Assembly: GCA_034420775.1 (NCBI GenBank)
Contig: DAOUKZ010000003.1
Coordinates: 1 to 16,794, forward strand
DNA: 16,794 nucleotides
Origin: DAOUKH01 sp034420775
GTDB taxonomy: Bacteria > Chloroflexota > Dehalococcoidia > SHYB01
Direction: 5' to 3'
Shown here: positions 7,038-13,295 of the stretch, in pieces
How positions within the stretch are numbered: the stretch's first letter is position 1
Layout: each line of letters begins with the position of its first letter
Made by a program: the position numbers and the translations under genes
Notes under the pieces: generated by a model
Database searches by the model: none
Told to the model about the DNA's origin: nothing
What the model saw: only the letters and a program-made list of their open reading frames with translations

Positions 7038-7056
7038 TCTGTGTAGCACAGAATAC
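7038..7056 (-). promoter_or_regulatory. Palindromic operator overlapping the -10 of the ribbon-helix-helix gene
   Basis: TTCTGTG-3 nt-CACAGAA (7038-7054) is a perfect 7-bp inverted repeat starting 11 bp upstream of the ATG. A candidate -10, TATTCT (minus strand, 7056-7051), overlaps one arm. No convincing -35 is seen. This arrangement is what a self-repressing ribbon-helix-helix antitoxin would use. Confidence 0.6.
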
Positions 7057-7095
7057 CCTACATGAGCCGGCCTCGAGCTTCGGGCGCTGCTGGAC

Positions 7096-7632
7096 TTACC
7101 CGATGGGCTTGGGCGGGGGCGTGCCGGTGATCGCTGAGTCCTTGCCGAGCATGCCACGGAGGTAGTCGATCTGGCCGGCGTGTTGGGCAAGCTCGGTGAC
7201 GATGTGCGAGAAGAGCTTCTCGAGGGGCAGGCTGAAGCGGCGGCCTTGGACGGGCTCGGTGAGGCGTTCGTCGGGGACCGTGGCGACGAGGTCGAGGAAG
7301 CGGCGGTTGGTCGCCTCGAAGTAGGCGGGGAGTTCGACGACCGGCGCCCGGTCGGCGGGCGGCAGCGTGTCGTAGGTCCAGCCGCGGTCGTCGTCGGGGA
7401 GGCCGTACTTCTTGGCCCATCCCTGGGTAATCCAGATGTCGTCTTCTTCGCCCAGCGCCGCGGTGGTCCAGGTGTCGACCGCCCGGCCGCAGTGGATGAT
7501 GGTCGAGGCGATGGAATTGCAGGTGTCGCAAGGACGGTAGCCCGCCTCCTCCTCGCTCAAGTCGGCGGCGGCATTGTTGATGATCGTTCGGGTGCGCCCG
7601 AGGCTCCAGGCGACGGCTTCGCGGTAGTCCAT
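7096..7632 (-). CDS. DinB-family (four-helix bundle) protein
   Basis: A 178-residue cytoplasmic protein of the DinB/YfiT-like superfamily. Histidines sit in the family's metal positions: His47 in ASTIIHCGRAVDTW, His143 in LFSHIVTELAQ, and His151 in the diagnostic HAGQIDYLRGML near the C-terminus. The family includes thiol-dependent S-transferases and many uncharacterised damage-inducible proteins. The specific reaction cannot be assigned. The ATG at 7632 follows GAGAGGGCCC, a ribosome binding site partly made by the flanking hairpin-repeat region. It is probably co-transcribed with the upstream dehydratase pair unless the hairpins stop transcription. Confidence 0.85.
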   Translation of the reverse strand: MDYREAVAWSLGRTRTIINNAAADLSEEEAGYRPCDTCNSIASTIIHCGRAVDTWTTAALGEEDDIWITQGWAKKYGLPDDDRGWTYDTLPPADRAPVVELPAYFEATNRRFLDLVATVPDERLTEPVQGRRFSLPLEKLFSHIVTELAQHAGQIDYLRGMLGKDSAITGTPPPKPIG

Positions 7633-7646
7633 GGGCCCTCTCTCAG

Positions 7647-7730
7647 TCTCTCCCAGAGGGAGAGAGGATTAAGGTGCTCTCCCAAGGGGAGAGGGGCTTA
7701 CGGTGCTCCCCCAGAGGGGGAGAGGCTTGC
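7647..7730 (-). repeat. Three tandem 29-30 bp hairpin repeats (REP-like)
   Basis: Three imperfect copies start at 7647, 7677 and 7706. Each is a short perfect stem-loop: TCTCTCCC-aga-GGGAGAGA (8 bp), CTCTCCC-aag-GGGAGAG (7 bp), CTCCCCC-aga-GGGGGAG (7 bp). Each is followed by a shared tail of the type GGCTTACGGTG. They fill most of the space between the MaoC-like gene and the dinB-like gene. They resemble REP-type intergenic palindromes with CCCTCTCCC stems, known to be widespread in bacteria. Possible roles are transcript-end protection or attenuation between the two genes. Confidence 0.7.
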
Positions 7731-7739
7731 GGTGGGGCT

Positions 7740-8177
7740 CTAGCCCCGTGAGGGGAGCACGACGGTGGCGGTGCCCGGCGTGGCGTTCTTGCCTTCGGGG
7801 TTCTCGACTTCGAGGTCGAGGTCGACGAGGTTCTCGCCGTCCTCGGTGTACTTCTTGGTGACAGTGGCCTTGCAGATGAGCTTCTCGTCCTTGTAGTTGA
7901 GGGAGCGGTGCTGCACGTCGACGCGGCGGATGTCGCCGGTGACGCCGATCCAGTCGCGCAGCATGTTGTGAAGGTAGGCGAGGCGGAGGTTGCCCATGCC
8001 GAAGACGTCCTTCATACCGGCGGCCTGGGCCTTGTCGACGTCCATGTGGATGTAGACGAACTCGTCGTTGACCGCGGCGTAGCGGTTCCACTCCATCAGG
8101 TTCGGCGCGCGAGTGAAGGAGGGTACCTGCTGCCCTTCGGCCACGTCTTCGAAGTAGAGGCTGTCTTCGATGCCCAC
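7740..8177 (-). CDS. MaoC-like hot-dog dehydratase (second of a pair)
   Basis: A 145-residue single hot-dog domain, probably an (R)-specific enoyl-CoA hydratase or dehydratase subunit. The N-terminal LYFEDVAEGQQVPSFTRAP and the hydratase segment NDEFVYIHMDVDKA (residues 37-50) are visible. His44 is the catalytic histidine. The catalytic Asp is either Asp38, one residue further from the histidine than in canonical GDxNPxH, or is replaced by Glu39. The GTG start at 8177 has AAGGAG 7 nt upstream. It lies 28 nt downstream of a FAS1-like dehydratase gene. The two probably form a heterodimer, as is common for split double-hot-dog hydratases. The substrate is unknown. Confidence 0.85.
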   Translation of the reverse strand: MGIEDSLYFEDVAEGQQVPSFTRAPNLMEWNRYAAVNDEFVYIHMDVDKAQAAGMKDVFGMGNLRLAYLHNMLRDWIGVTGDIRRVDVQHRSLNYKDEKLICKATVTKKYTEDGENLVDLDLEVENPEGKNATPGTATVVLPSRG

Positions 8178-8205
8178 GGTTTGGCTCCTTGGGGTTGGCC
8201 CGCGG

Positions 8206-8715
8206 CTAGTACTTGATGCCGATGCCGCGCGATTCGCGGACCTTCTTGCCGTGCTGGTTGGTCCAGGTGGTCTTGCGGATGAGGAAGAGCATGACGCCGA
8301 GGCGGCCGGGCCGGGTGTAGGCCTGGTCGAGCACGGTCTCGGCGGTGATGACGTCGCCGGGGCGGATGCGTTCGAAGTAGGTGTTGCCGCCGCCGCCGTT
8401 CAGGATGTTCATGCCGATGCCCATGCGCTTGATGGCGGGGGCGAGGTCGTCATCGGTTAGCAGGGTCTCGCCGGGGTCGATGGGCCAGGCGAAGGGGTTG
8501 AACTCGTCGGGGGCCACGATGCCGCCGAAGCGAGTGGTCTTGGCGTACTCGTCGTCCCAGAAGAGGCGCGGCGGCTTCTCGGGCCAGTAGACGGCAATGG
8601 CCCAACGGCGGATGTCGGACTCGGTGACCGGGTGCGACACCTGGCGGCGCATGGTCTTGCCGACGAAGGCGTTGAGCTCGTCGCTGACTTCGGGGACCTG
8701 TTTCTCTTGGGTCAC
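8206..8715 (-). CDS. MaoC N-terminal / FAS1-like dehydratase domain protein
   Basis: A 169-residue hot-dog protein of the FAS1-like dehydratase (MaoC N-terminal) type. Typical segments are VTESDIRRWAIAVYWPEKPP, LFWDDEYAKTTRFGGIVAP (residues about 51-69), and GGGNTYFERIRPGDVITAE in the second half. Such domains usually lack the active-site Asp/His and partner a catalytic MaoC subunit, which here is the next gene. The GTG start at 8715 is supported by GGAGG 6 nt upstream. It is driven by a near-consensus promoter with a very short leader. The pair probably acts on an acyl-CoA in a degradation pathway. Confidence 0.85.
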   Translation of the reverse strand: MTQEKQVPEVSDELNAFVGKTMRRQVSHPVTESDIRRWAIAVYWPEKPPRLFWDDEYAKTTRFGGIVAPDEFNPFAWPIDPGETLLTDDDLAPAIKRMGIGMNILNGGGGNTYFERIRPGDVITAETVLDQAYTRPGRLGVMLFLIRKTTWTNQHGKKVRESRGIGIKY

Positions 8716-8724
8716 GGGGCTCCT

Positions 8725-8755
8725 CCGGCGCGGGCCGCTCTCGGAGCGGCGCCGG
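8725..8755 (-). promoter_or_regulatory. Leader hairpin abutting the dehydratase ribosome binding site
   Basis: On the minus strand a 7-bp stem GCCGCTC / GAGCGGC (8734-8740 with 8744-8750) has a 3-nt loop. It can extend through a bulge by pairing GCCGG (8751-8755) with CCGGC (8725-8729). The lower arm overlaps the GGAGG ribosome binding site. The predicted transcript begins at about 8754, so the hairpin would form almost the entire 5' leader. Confidence 0.5.
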
Positions 8756-8760
8756 GGTTG

Positions 8761-8789
8761 AGGATAGGAATGGCCCGGAACGGTGTCAA
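8761..8789 (-). promoter_or_regulatory. Sigma-70 promoter of the dehydratase operon
   Basis: On the minus strand a perfect -35 TTGACA (8789-8784), a 17-bp spacer and TATCCT (8766-8761, 4 of 6) are seen. The predicted start is about 8754, 39 nt before the GTG of the first dehydratase. Confidence 0.7.
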
Positions 8790-8828
8790 GGACGACGTGG
8801 CGGGGCGTGGATTGGGTCTGACCGCTAC

Positions 8829-9191
8829 CTACCCGGGCAGTTGGCGACTCGGCGGTTCAGGCTTCCGCTCGGGGGCGGGCGGCTTGCCGGGTCTGGAGCT
8901 TGGGATCTCGCCGCGGCTCTGGCTGCTTCTGCGTAGCGAGGGTTGCGTTGTTGCGCCGCGGTACGAGGACGATCCAAGACGACCGTAACTCGACGAACCG
9001 GTCCGGCTGCTCCGCGACTCTTCCGCCCCTTCCGACCAACGGTCGGCGGCCTTGAAGAAGGCGGAGGCGGCGACTGCCAAGGCAATCAGGACGCCGAGGA
9101 CGAGTAGGACGGTCCCCGCGAGGCCTGGGACGGCCCCTCCGCCGACCACGGCTACGACGCACGCCAGGAGAAAGACGGCTCCCCGGTTCAC
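8829..9191 (-). CDS. Small two-helix membrane protein of unknown function
   Basis: A 120-residue protein not recognised as a named family. After a short start (MNRG) there are two hydrophobic helices: about residues 5-24 (AVFLLACVVAVVGGGAVPGL) and 26-47 (GTVLLVLGVLIALAVAASAFF). A hydrophilic tail rich in Ser, Arg, Pro and Gly (residues 50-120) follows and is probably disordered and cytoplasmic. The GTG at 9191 is chosen over longer in-frame starts because AGGAGG sits 5 nt before it and the added upstream residues look non-coding. The gene diverges from the universal stress protein gene with an inverted repeat between them. Confidence 0.6.
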   Translation of the reverse strand: MNRGAVFLLACVVAVVGGGAVPGLAGTVLLVLGVLIALAVAASAFFKAADRWSEGAEESRSSRTGSSSYGRLGSSSYRGATTQPSLRRSSQSRGEIPSSRPGKPPAPERKPEPPSRQLPG

Positions 9192-9206
9192 CCCAACCTC
9201 CTGTCC

Positions 9207-9252
9207 GGGACTAGAAGGATAGCCCCGCGCCTCCCGGCCGCACTCTAGTCCC
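9207..9252. promoter_or_regulatory. 9-bp inverted repeat in the divergent usp/membrane-protein region
   Basis: GGGACTAGA (9207-9215) and TCTAGTCCC (9244-9252) are perfectly complementary and separated by 28 bp. The second arm overlaps a candidate -10 of the minus-strand promoter. It could be a two-site operator for a regulator of the divergent pair. Its function is inferred from position only. Confidence 0.45.
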
Positions 9253-9270
9253 ATGACGGTGCACAGGCAA
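9242..9270 (-). promoter_or_regulatory. Candidate promoter of the small membrane protein gene
   Basis: On the minus strand TTGCCT (9270-9265), 17 bp, then TAGAGT (9247-9242), each 4 of 6 consensus bases. The predicted start is about 9235, 44 nt before the GTG. The match is modest. Confidence 0.35.
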
Positions 9271-9348
9271 GGCGGGGGAGCGGGATGTTGAGTAGGATAA
9301 AGTGGACGCTGGACCCGAAACGCCGCCGGATGGAATCGAGGTGCCGCC

Positions 9349-10332
9349 ATGGGGAACGGTGAGAACACGCAAGCTCAGGATATCTTGTCCCGGCCCATAC
9401 TGGCGCCCCTCGATGGGACGGACGTGGCCGCGGGCATTCTCCCCTACGTGAGCGAGGTGGCGAGAAGGGGCAACGCGCCGCTTTTGCTGCTCGGCGTCGT
9501 CGATCCCGCGGCGATTCACTACCCGCCCGGAACGGTCGAGCGGCCTGCTGGAGCAAGCTCGGAGTCCGGCACGGTCGGGACCCTTTACAGGGACCAGATC
9601 GAGGACGCCGCCACGGCAAACGTCACGGACGAGCTCGAAGGTGTTGCCGCCGGCCTGAGAGGAAAAGGGATCACCGTCGGCGTCCGTGCCTGCATTGGGA
9701 GCCCGGCAGAGGAGATTCTGCGGGTTGCTGAGGATGAAGGGTGCGGGATCATCGCCATGTCGACGCATGGGCGGAATGCCATCGCCCGCGGCATCTTGGG
9801 GAGCGTGACCGACAAGGTCGTACACGCCTCAACGCTGCCGGTGCTGACGGTTACCCCGGAGCGGGCCAAGAGGTACGGGAGCGAAGACGGCGCCTCGTTG
9901 AGCACCGTCATGGTGCCGCTCGATGGTTCAGAGTTGAGCGAGCGCGCTCTGCCCTTTGCCGTCCAGCTGGCGCGGGCGCTCTCCATGGATCTGTTGCTGG
10001 TCCGGGCGGTCAGCCTGGACTCCCCATCCTCTGCGTACGGTGGCCACGTGGGCCATGCCGACATCCACGCACGGGTGGCGCCCGCAGCCACGGAGTACCT
10101 CGACGGCGTGGCCGAGCGTCTAAAGGGTCAAGGGGTACGAGCCCGTTTCAAGGTCTTGCGCGGGTCGGCGCCGCACGCCCTGCTCGACTTCGCCCAAGAG
10201 ACACCGAACGACCTCATCGTGATGACGACGCATGGGCGGTCGGGGATCACGCGATGGCTGATGGGCAGTGTCGGCGAGGCCATGGTCCGCGCGTCCGGCG
10301 ACCCGGTGTTGATCATCCCGAATCCGCGATAG
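9349..10332 (+). CDS. Tandem-domain universal stress protein (UspA family)
   Basis: A 327-residue cytoplasmic protein with two Usp domains. Domain 1 (residues about 13-170) begins SRPILAPLDGTDVA and ends with MSTHGRNAIARGILGSV, then LPVLTV. Domain 2 (about 184-325) begins STVMVPLDGSELSERALPFA and ends with MTTHGRSGITRWLMGSV, then DPVLII. Both carry the G-x9-G-S nucleotide-binding loop of ATP-binding Usp proteins (Gly141/Gly151-Ser152 and Gly296/Gly306-Ser307), although the first Gly of the full motif is Ser or Thr. The ATG has GAGGTG 5 nt upstream. Its role is stress survival; the precise function is unknown. It converges on the helicase gene. Confidence 0.93.
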   Translation: MGNGENTQAQDILSRPILAPLDGTDVAAGILPYVSEVARRGNAPLLLLGVVDPAAIHYPPGTVERPAGASSESGTVGTLYRDQIEDAATANVTDELEGVAAGLRGKGITVGVRACIGSPAEEILRVAEDEGCGIIAMSTHGRNAIARGILGSVTDKVVHASTLPVLTVTPERAKRYGSEDGASLSTVMVPLDGSELSERALPFAVQLARALSMDLLLVRAVSLDSPSSAYGGHVGHADIHARVAPAATEYLDGVAERLKGQGVRARFKVLRGSAPHALLDFAQETPNDLIVMTTHGRSGITRWLMGSVGEAMVRASGDPVLIIPNPR

Positions 10333-10341
10333 GGACAGAGG

Positions 10342-10366
10342 TCTGGCGCCGGCCGGCGCGCCCAGA
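10342..10366. terminator. Near-palindromic GC hairpin between convergent usp and helicase genes
   Basis: TCTGG-CGCC-ggcc-GGCG-cgc-CCAGA forms a stem in either direction, placed 9 nt after the usp stop and 15 nt from the helicase stop. No T-tract follows on either strand, so it is at best a weak or Rho-assisted bidirectional terminator. Confidence 0.4.
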
Positions 10367-10381
10367 AGCGAACGGGCCGGC

Positions 10382-11806
10382 TTAGCTGGAGCGTCTGTCC
10401 GGCCTGCGCCGCCTTGGAAGGGGGGCCAAGGCCACCGCACCCTGCCGCGGGGTCTTTTCCCGGCCTTGCGCCTGACCGTGGGCGGGATTCCACGGCTTCC
10501 GGGTGAAGCGGCTGCCCAGGCTCCGATCGATTTCCCGCCACTTCTTCTCTTCATCCGGGGTGATGAAGGTCACGGCCTCACCGGAGCGGCCCATGCGGCC
10601 GGTGCGTCCGACTCTGTGGGTGAAGAGCTGCTCGGAGTCGGGCAGGTCGTAGTTGATGACCTGGGCGATGCCATCGACGTCCAAGCCTCGGGCGGCCACG
10701 TTGGTGGCCACCAGGATAGGGGTTGCGCCGGAACGGAAGTCGGCCATTACGCGCTCGCGGGCGTTTTGGCTCAGATTCCCCTGGAGAGCCGCTACGGGAT
10801 AGCCCAGCGCCACCAACTGCTTGGTGAGTCTCTTCACGCCGTGCTTGGTCCTGCCAAAGACGAGGACGGCCGCGTCGTCCCGCCGGTCGAGCAGGGTCTG
10901 GAGCGCGTCCATCTTGTCGCTCTTCCGGATCGTGTAGACAAGATGTTTCACGGCGGGCAGCGCTTGCAGGTCCGCGTCCACCTCGACGAGCGCGGGGTTC
11001 CGCAGGTGCTTTGCCGCCGTCTTCGCAACCCACTCGGGCATCGTTGCCGAGAGGAGCGCGGTCTGCCGGTTGGAAGGGGTCCGGCTGAGGATGGCCTCGA
11101 CGTCGCGGGCGAACCCTCTGTCGAGCATTTCGTCCGCCTCGTCCAACACGAGAAAGCGCACCGAGCGCAGGTCGAGGGTGCCCTGCCGGAGGTGGTCGAG
11201 GGTGCGGCCGGGGGTGCCGATGACGATCTGCGCGCCATTCTTCAGCGCCGTGTATTCGGGGTTCAACGACCGGCCGCCGTACAGCAGCGTGCAGTGCAAC
11301 CGTTGCGGCGAGGCGATGGCCTCGGTAACACCGGCCACCTGGATGGCCAGCTCGCGGGTGGGGACCAGCACTAGCGCCTGCACCTTTCTGATGGAGGGGT
11401 CGCACTGTTCGGCTAGGGGGACGGCGAACGCCAAGGTCTTCCCCGACCCGGTACGGGCCTGCCCGATTACGTCCCGCCCCGCCTGGAGCAAGGGGATGGT
11501 CTTCTCCTGAATGGGTGTGGGCTCCGTTATCTCCATCCGGGAGAGGGATGCTCTGGTGACGGCCCGCAAGGTGATCCCCGGAAAGACCGAAGCAGCGGCA
11601 GGGGACTCTCCTGGCGCGGACGACTCGCGCGCCGGGGAGGAAGCGCCGTTGCGCCGGGCCTTGTAGCACGGGGAACAGTAGACCGGGCGGTCTCGGCTTG
11701 GCCGGAATGGGAGGGTGGTGGAGGCGCCGCACTCAGTGCAGACGACCTGGCGCCGGCGTCTGGGGCCGGACGAACGCGGACGGGAGGAAACAGCATTCAG
11801 AGGCAT
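10382..11806 (-). CDS. DEAD-box ATP-dependent RNA helicase with N-terminal Cys4 zinc motif
   Basis: A 474-residue RNA helicase likely acting in ribosome assembly or RNA unwinding. Motifs are in order: Q motif EPTPIQ (95-100), Walker A ARTGSGKT (117-124), PTRELA (149-154), TPGR (198-201), DEAD (222-225), SAT (253-255), VATNVAARGLD (366-376), HRVGRTGR (397-404). The C-terminal tail is short and basic. Before the core there is a CTEC...CSPC arrangement (Cys23, Cys26, Cys44, Cys47) that looks like a zinc-binding ribbon, with basic residues in front. The ATG at 11806 has AGGAG 12 nt upstream, longer than ideal. The leader of about 125 nt with a hairpin resembles those of cold-responsive helicase genes, but cold regulation is inference. 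Confidence 0.95.
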   Translation of the reverse strand: MPLNAVSSRPRSSGPRRRRQVVCTECGASTTLPFRPSRDRPVYCSPCYKARRNGASSPARESSAPGESPAAASVFPGITLRAVTRASLSRMEITEPTPIQEKTIPLLQAGRDVIGQARTGSGKTLAFAVPLAEQCDPSIRKVQALVLVPTRELAIQVAGVTEAIASPQRLHCTLLYGGRSLNPEYTALKNGAQIVIGTPGRTLDHLRQGTLDLRSVRFLVLDEADEMLDRGFARDVEAILSRTPSNRQTALLSATMPEWVAKTAAKHLRNPALVEVDADLQALPAVKHLVYTIRKSDKMDALQTLLDRRDDAAVLVFGRTKHGVKRLTKQLVALGYPVAALQGNLSQNARERVMADFRSGATPILVATNVAARGLDVDGIAQVINYDLPDSEQLFTHRVGRTGRMGRSGEAVTFITPDEEKKWREIDRSLGSRFTRKPWNPAHGQAQGREKTPRQGAVALAPLPRRRRPDRRSS

Positions 11807-11907
11807 GCGGAAGTAAAACTCCTAAAGTAGGGATGGCCCGGGTACGTCAGCGCGGGGCCAGAGGTGAAAGAGAAGAGAGATGATGAACCGTTGGTATAGA
11901 AGGGCCG

Positions 11908-11943
11908 AGGGAGCAAGCTCCCTTTCAAACTCCGTTCATTGTA
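11908..11943 (-). promoter_or_regulatory. Helicase promoter -10 and leader hairpin
   Basis: On the minus strand TACAAT (11943-11938, 5 of 6 consensus) predicts a start near 11931 and a 125-nt leader. The -35 is weak. Immediately downstream, AGGGAGC-tt-GCTCCCT (11923-11908) is a perfect inverted repeat at the start of the leader. The opposite strand must also carry the his operon promoter in the 258-bp gap. TAAGAT at 11995-12000 is a possible but unsupported -10 for hisG. Confidence 0.45.
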
Positions 11944-12064
11944 ACAGAGTGCGGTAACGGAGGAGGCCGGGCGTGTGCCTCTTGGGTGAGGGGGTAAGAT
12001 AGATGGGGTTTGGGAAGGTGTTTGGGCTGGATGGTCCCGATTCGATGAACAACAGGTGTGCGCC

Positions 12065-13087
12065 ATGAACCGCCGGGGCGGTGGACTGCGCCTCGCTCTG
12101 CCCAGCGACCGCATGATGGAGGGCGACACGCTCGCCTTCATGGAGAAGTGCGGCCTGGCGGTGCGCCGGGCGAGCTCGCGGCAGTACGTGGGCCGGATCG
12201 CGAGCGTCCCCGGCGTCGAGGCGCTGTTCCAGCGCTCGGTCGACATTCCCCGCGAAGTCGACGCCGGCGACGTCGACATGGCGATTATCGGCTACGAGCG
12301 CTATTTGGAGGACCGCGACGAGAACGGCGACTCGATCATCGCCCTGGAGACTCTTGGGTACAGCCATACCGACCTCGTGGTCGCCGCACCCAACTCCTGG
12401 GAGGACGTGCGGACGATGGCCGACCTCGCCGCCCGCGCCGAGCGCACCGCGACCGGCGCGCCGCTTCGGGTAGCGACGAAGTACCACCGGCAGGTGGGGC
12501 GTTTTCTGGACAAGCACGCGGTGCGGCACCGGTTGGTGCACATCAACGGGGCCATTGAAGCGGCGCCGATGATCGGCACGGCCGACGTGGTGAGCGACCT
12601 TGCGTCAAGCGGCGCCACGCTGCGCGAGAACAATCTGCGTCCCCTTAACGACGGCGTGATCACCAGGTCGTCGGCGTGCATGATCGCGAACCGGCGCGCG
12701 CTGCGGGGCTCGCCGGAGAAGCTGGCCGCGGCGAAGACGGTGCTCGAGCTCATCGAGGCGCGGTTGCGGGCCGAGGGCTTCTACAACATCATCGCCAACA
12801 TTCAAGGCGACTCGATGGAGTCGGTGGCGGCCCTGGTGACCCGGAACCCGGCGGTATCGGGGATGCAGGGCCCGACTGCGGCCACCGTGTTCAGCAAGGA
12901 CGGCGGGAGCTGGTTCGCGGTGTCGGTGGTCGTCGAGATATCACAGCTGACGGCGGGCGTGGACTACCTCCGCGAGATCGGCGCCAGCGGCGTCGTGGTC
13001 ACGCCGGCCTACTACGTCTTCGACCAGGAGTGCAAGGCGTACGAACGGCTCCGGGAGGCGGTGGACGCGGCAGGGACGGCGACATGA
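12065..13087 (+). CDS. hisG: ATP phosphoribosyltransferase, long (HisG_L) form
   Basis: This is the first committed step of histidine synthesis: ATP plus PRPP gives phosphoribosyl-ATP, in the cytoplasm. It has 340 residues. Domain I/II features are LRLALPSDRMMEGD at the N-terminus, DMAIIGYERY (71-80), RVATKYHRQV (135-144), and the PRPP-binding segment GTADVVSDLASSGATLRENN (171-190). Residues about 243-340 form the C-terminal PII-like regulatory domain (GMQGPTAATVF, FAVSVVVE, GASGVVVTP). This makes it the long form, which is feedback-inhibited by histidine and needs no HisZ. The ATG at 12065 has CAGG 8 nt upstream; an in-frame GTG at 12056 is less likely. It is the first gene of the his operon in this window. 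Confidence 0.93.
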   Translation: MNRRGGGLRLALPSDRMMEGDTLAFMEKCGLAVRRASSRQYVGRIASVPGVEALFQRSVDIPREVDAGDVDMAIIGYERYLEDRDENGDSIIALETLGYSHTDLVVAAPNSWEDVRTMADLAARAERTATGAPLRVATKYHRQVGRFLDKHAVRHRLVHINGAIEAAPMIGTADVVSDLASSGATLRENNLRPLNDGVITRSSACMIANRRALRGSPEKLAAAKTVLELIEARLRAEGFYNIIANIQGDSMESVAALVTRNPAVSGMQGPTAATVFSKDGGSWFAVSVVVEISQLTAGVDYLREIGASGVVVTPAYYVFDQECKAYERLREAVDAAGTAT

Positions 13088-13106
13088 ATGCGCCGGGGAC
13101 GGGCCG

Positions 13107-13271
13107 ATGAGCCGGCGGCGGGCCCGACGAAAACGCGCGGGCCCCGCGCCCTATACGCCGCTCGGCCAGCGCCGAATCTTCCGCGTGGCGGTGGCGATCA
13201 TGGCCTTCCTGTTGGCGGCCGCGCTGGCGGCGTCGGTCGTGATACCGTTCGCCGGAGGGGGCGGCGAGTAG
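13107..13271 (+). CDS. 54-residue single-pass membrane peptide in the his operon
   Basis: A short ORF, ATG to TAG, lies 19 nt after the hisG stop. It encodes a very basic N-terminus (MSRRRARRKR), a linker with YTPLGQRRIFR, one hydrophobic helix (about residues 27-49, VAVAIMAFLLAAALAASVV) and a Gly-rich end. By the positive-inside rule the N-terminus is cytoplasmic. It is not recognised as a family. The ribosome binding site is weak (GGGGAC 6 nt upstream). It ends 24 nt before the phospholipase-like gene and is in the same reading frame, so readthrough of its TAG would fuse it to that protein. The charge pattern and helix make it look real, but a chance ORF in GC-rich DNA cannot be excluded. 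Confidence 0.5.
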   Translation: MSRRRARRKRAGPAPYTPLGQRRIFRVAVAIMAFLLAAALAASVVIPFAGGGGE

Positions 13272-13295
13272 GCCGTCCGCCTACCCAGCCGAGGC

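Noticed and set aside
7647..7730. CRISPR array from the regularly spaced repeats
   Set aside because: The units abut with no unique spacers, have only three degenerate copies, and lack nearby cas genes. They are hairpin repeats.
9280..9300. Possible promoter for usp (TTGAGT and TAGGAT elements)
   Set aside because: The hexamers are not at usable spacing, so no promoter is called.
8829..9368. Longer (179-codon) version of the small membrane protein
   Set aside because: The extra 59 residues are Pro/Cys-rich and cross the candidate promoter and inverted repeat. The GTG at 9191 has a strong ribosome binding site.
9211..9825. 204-codon minus-strand frame over the usp gene start
   Set aside because: It is antisense to the first Usp domain and spans the divergent promoter region. 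No motifs.
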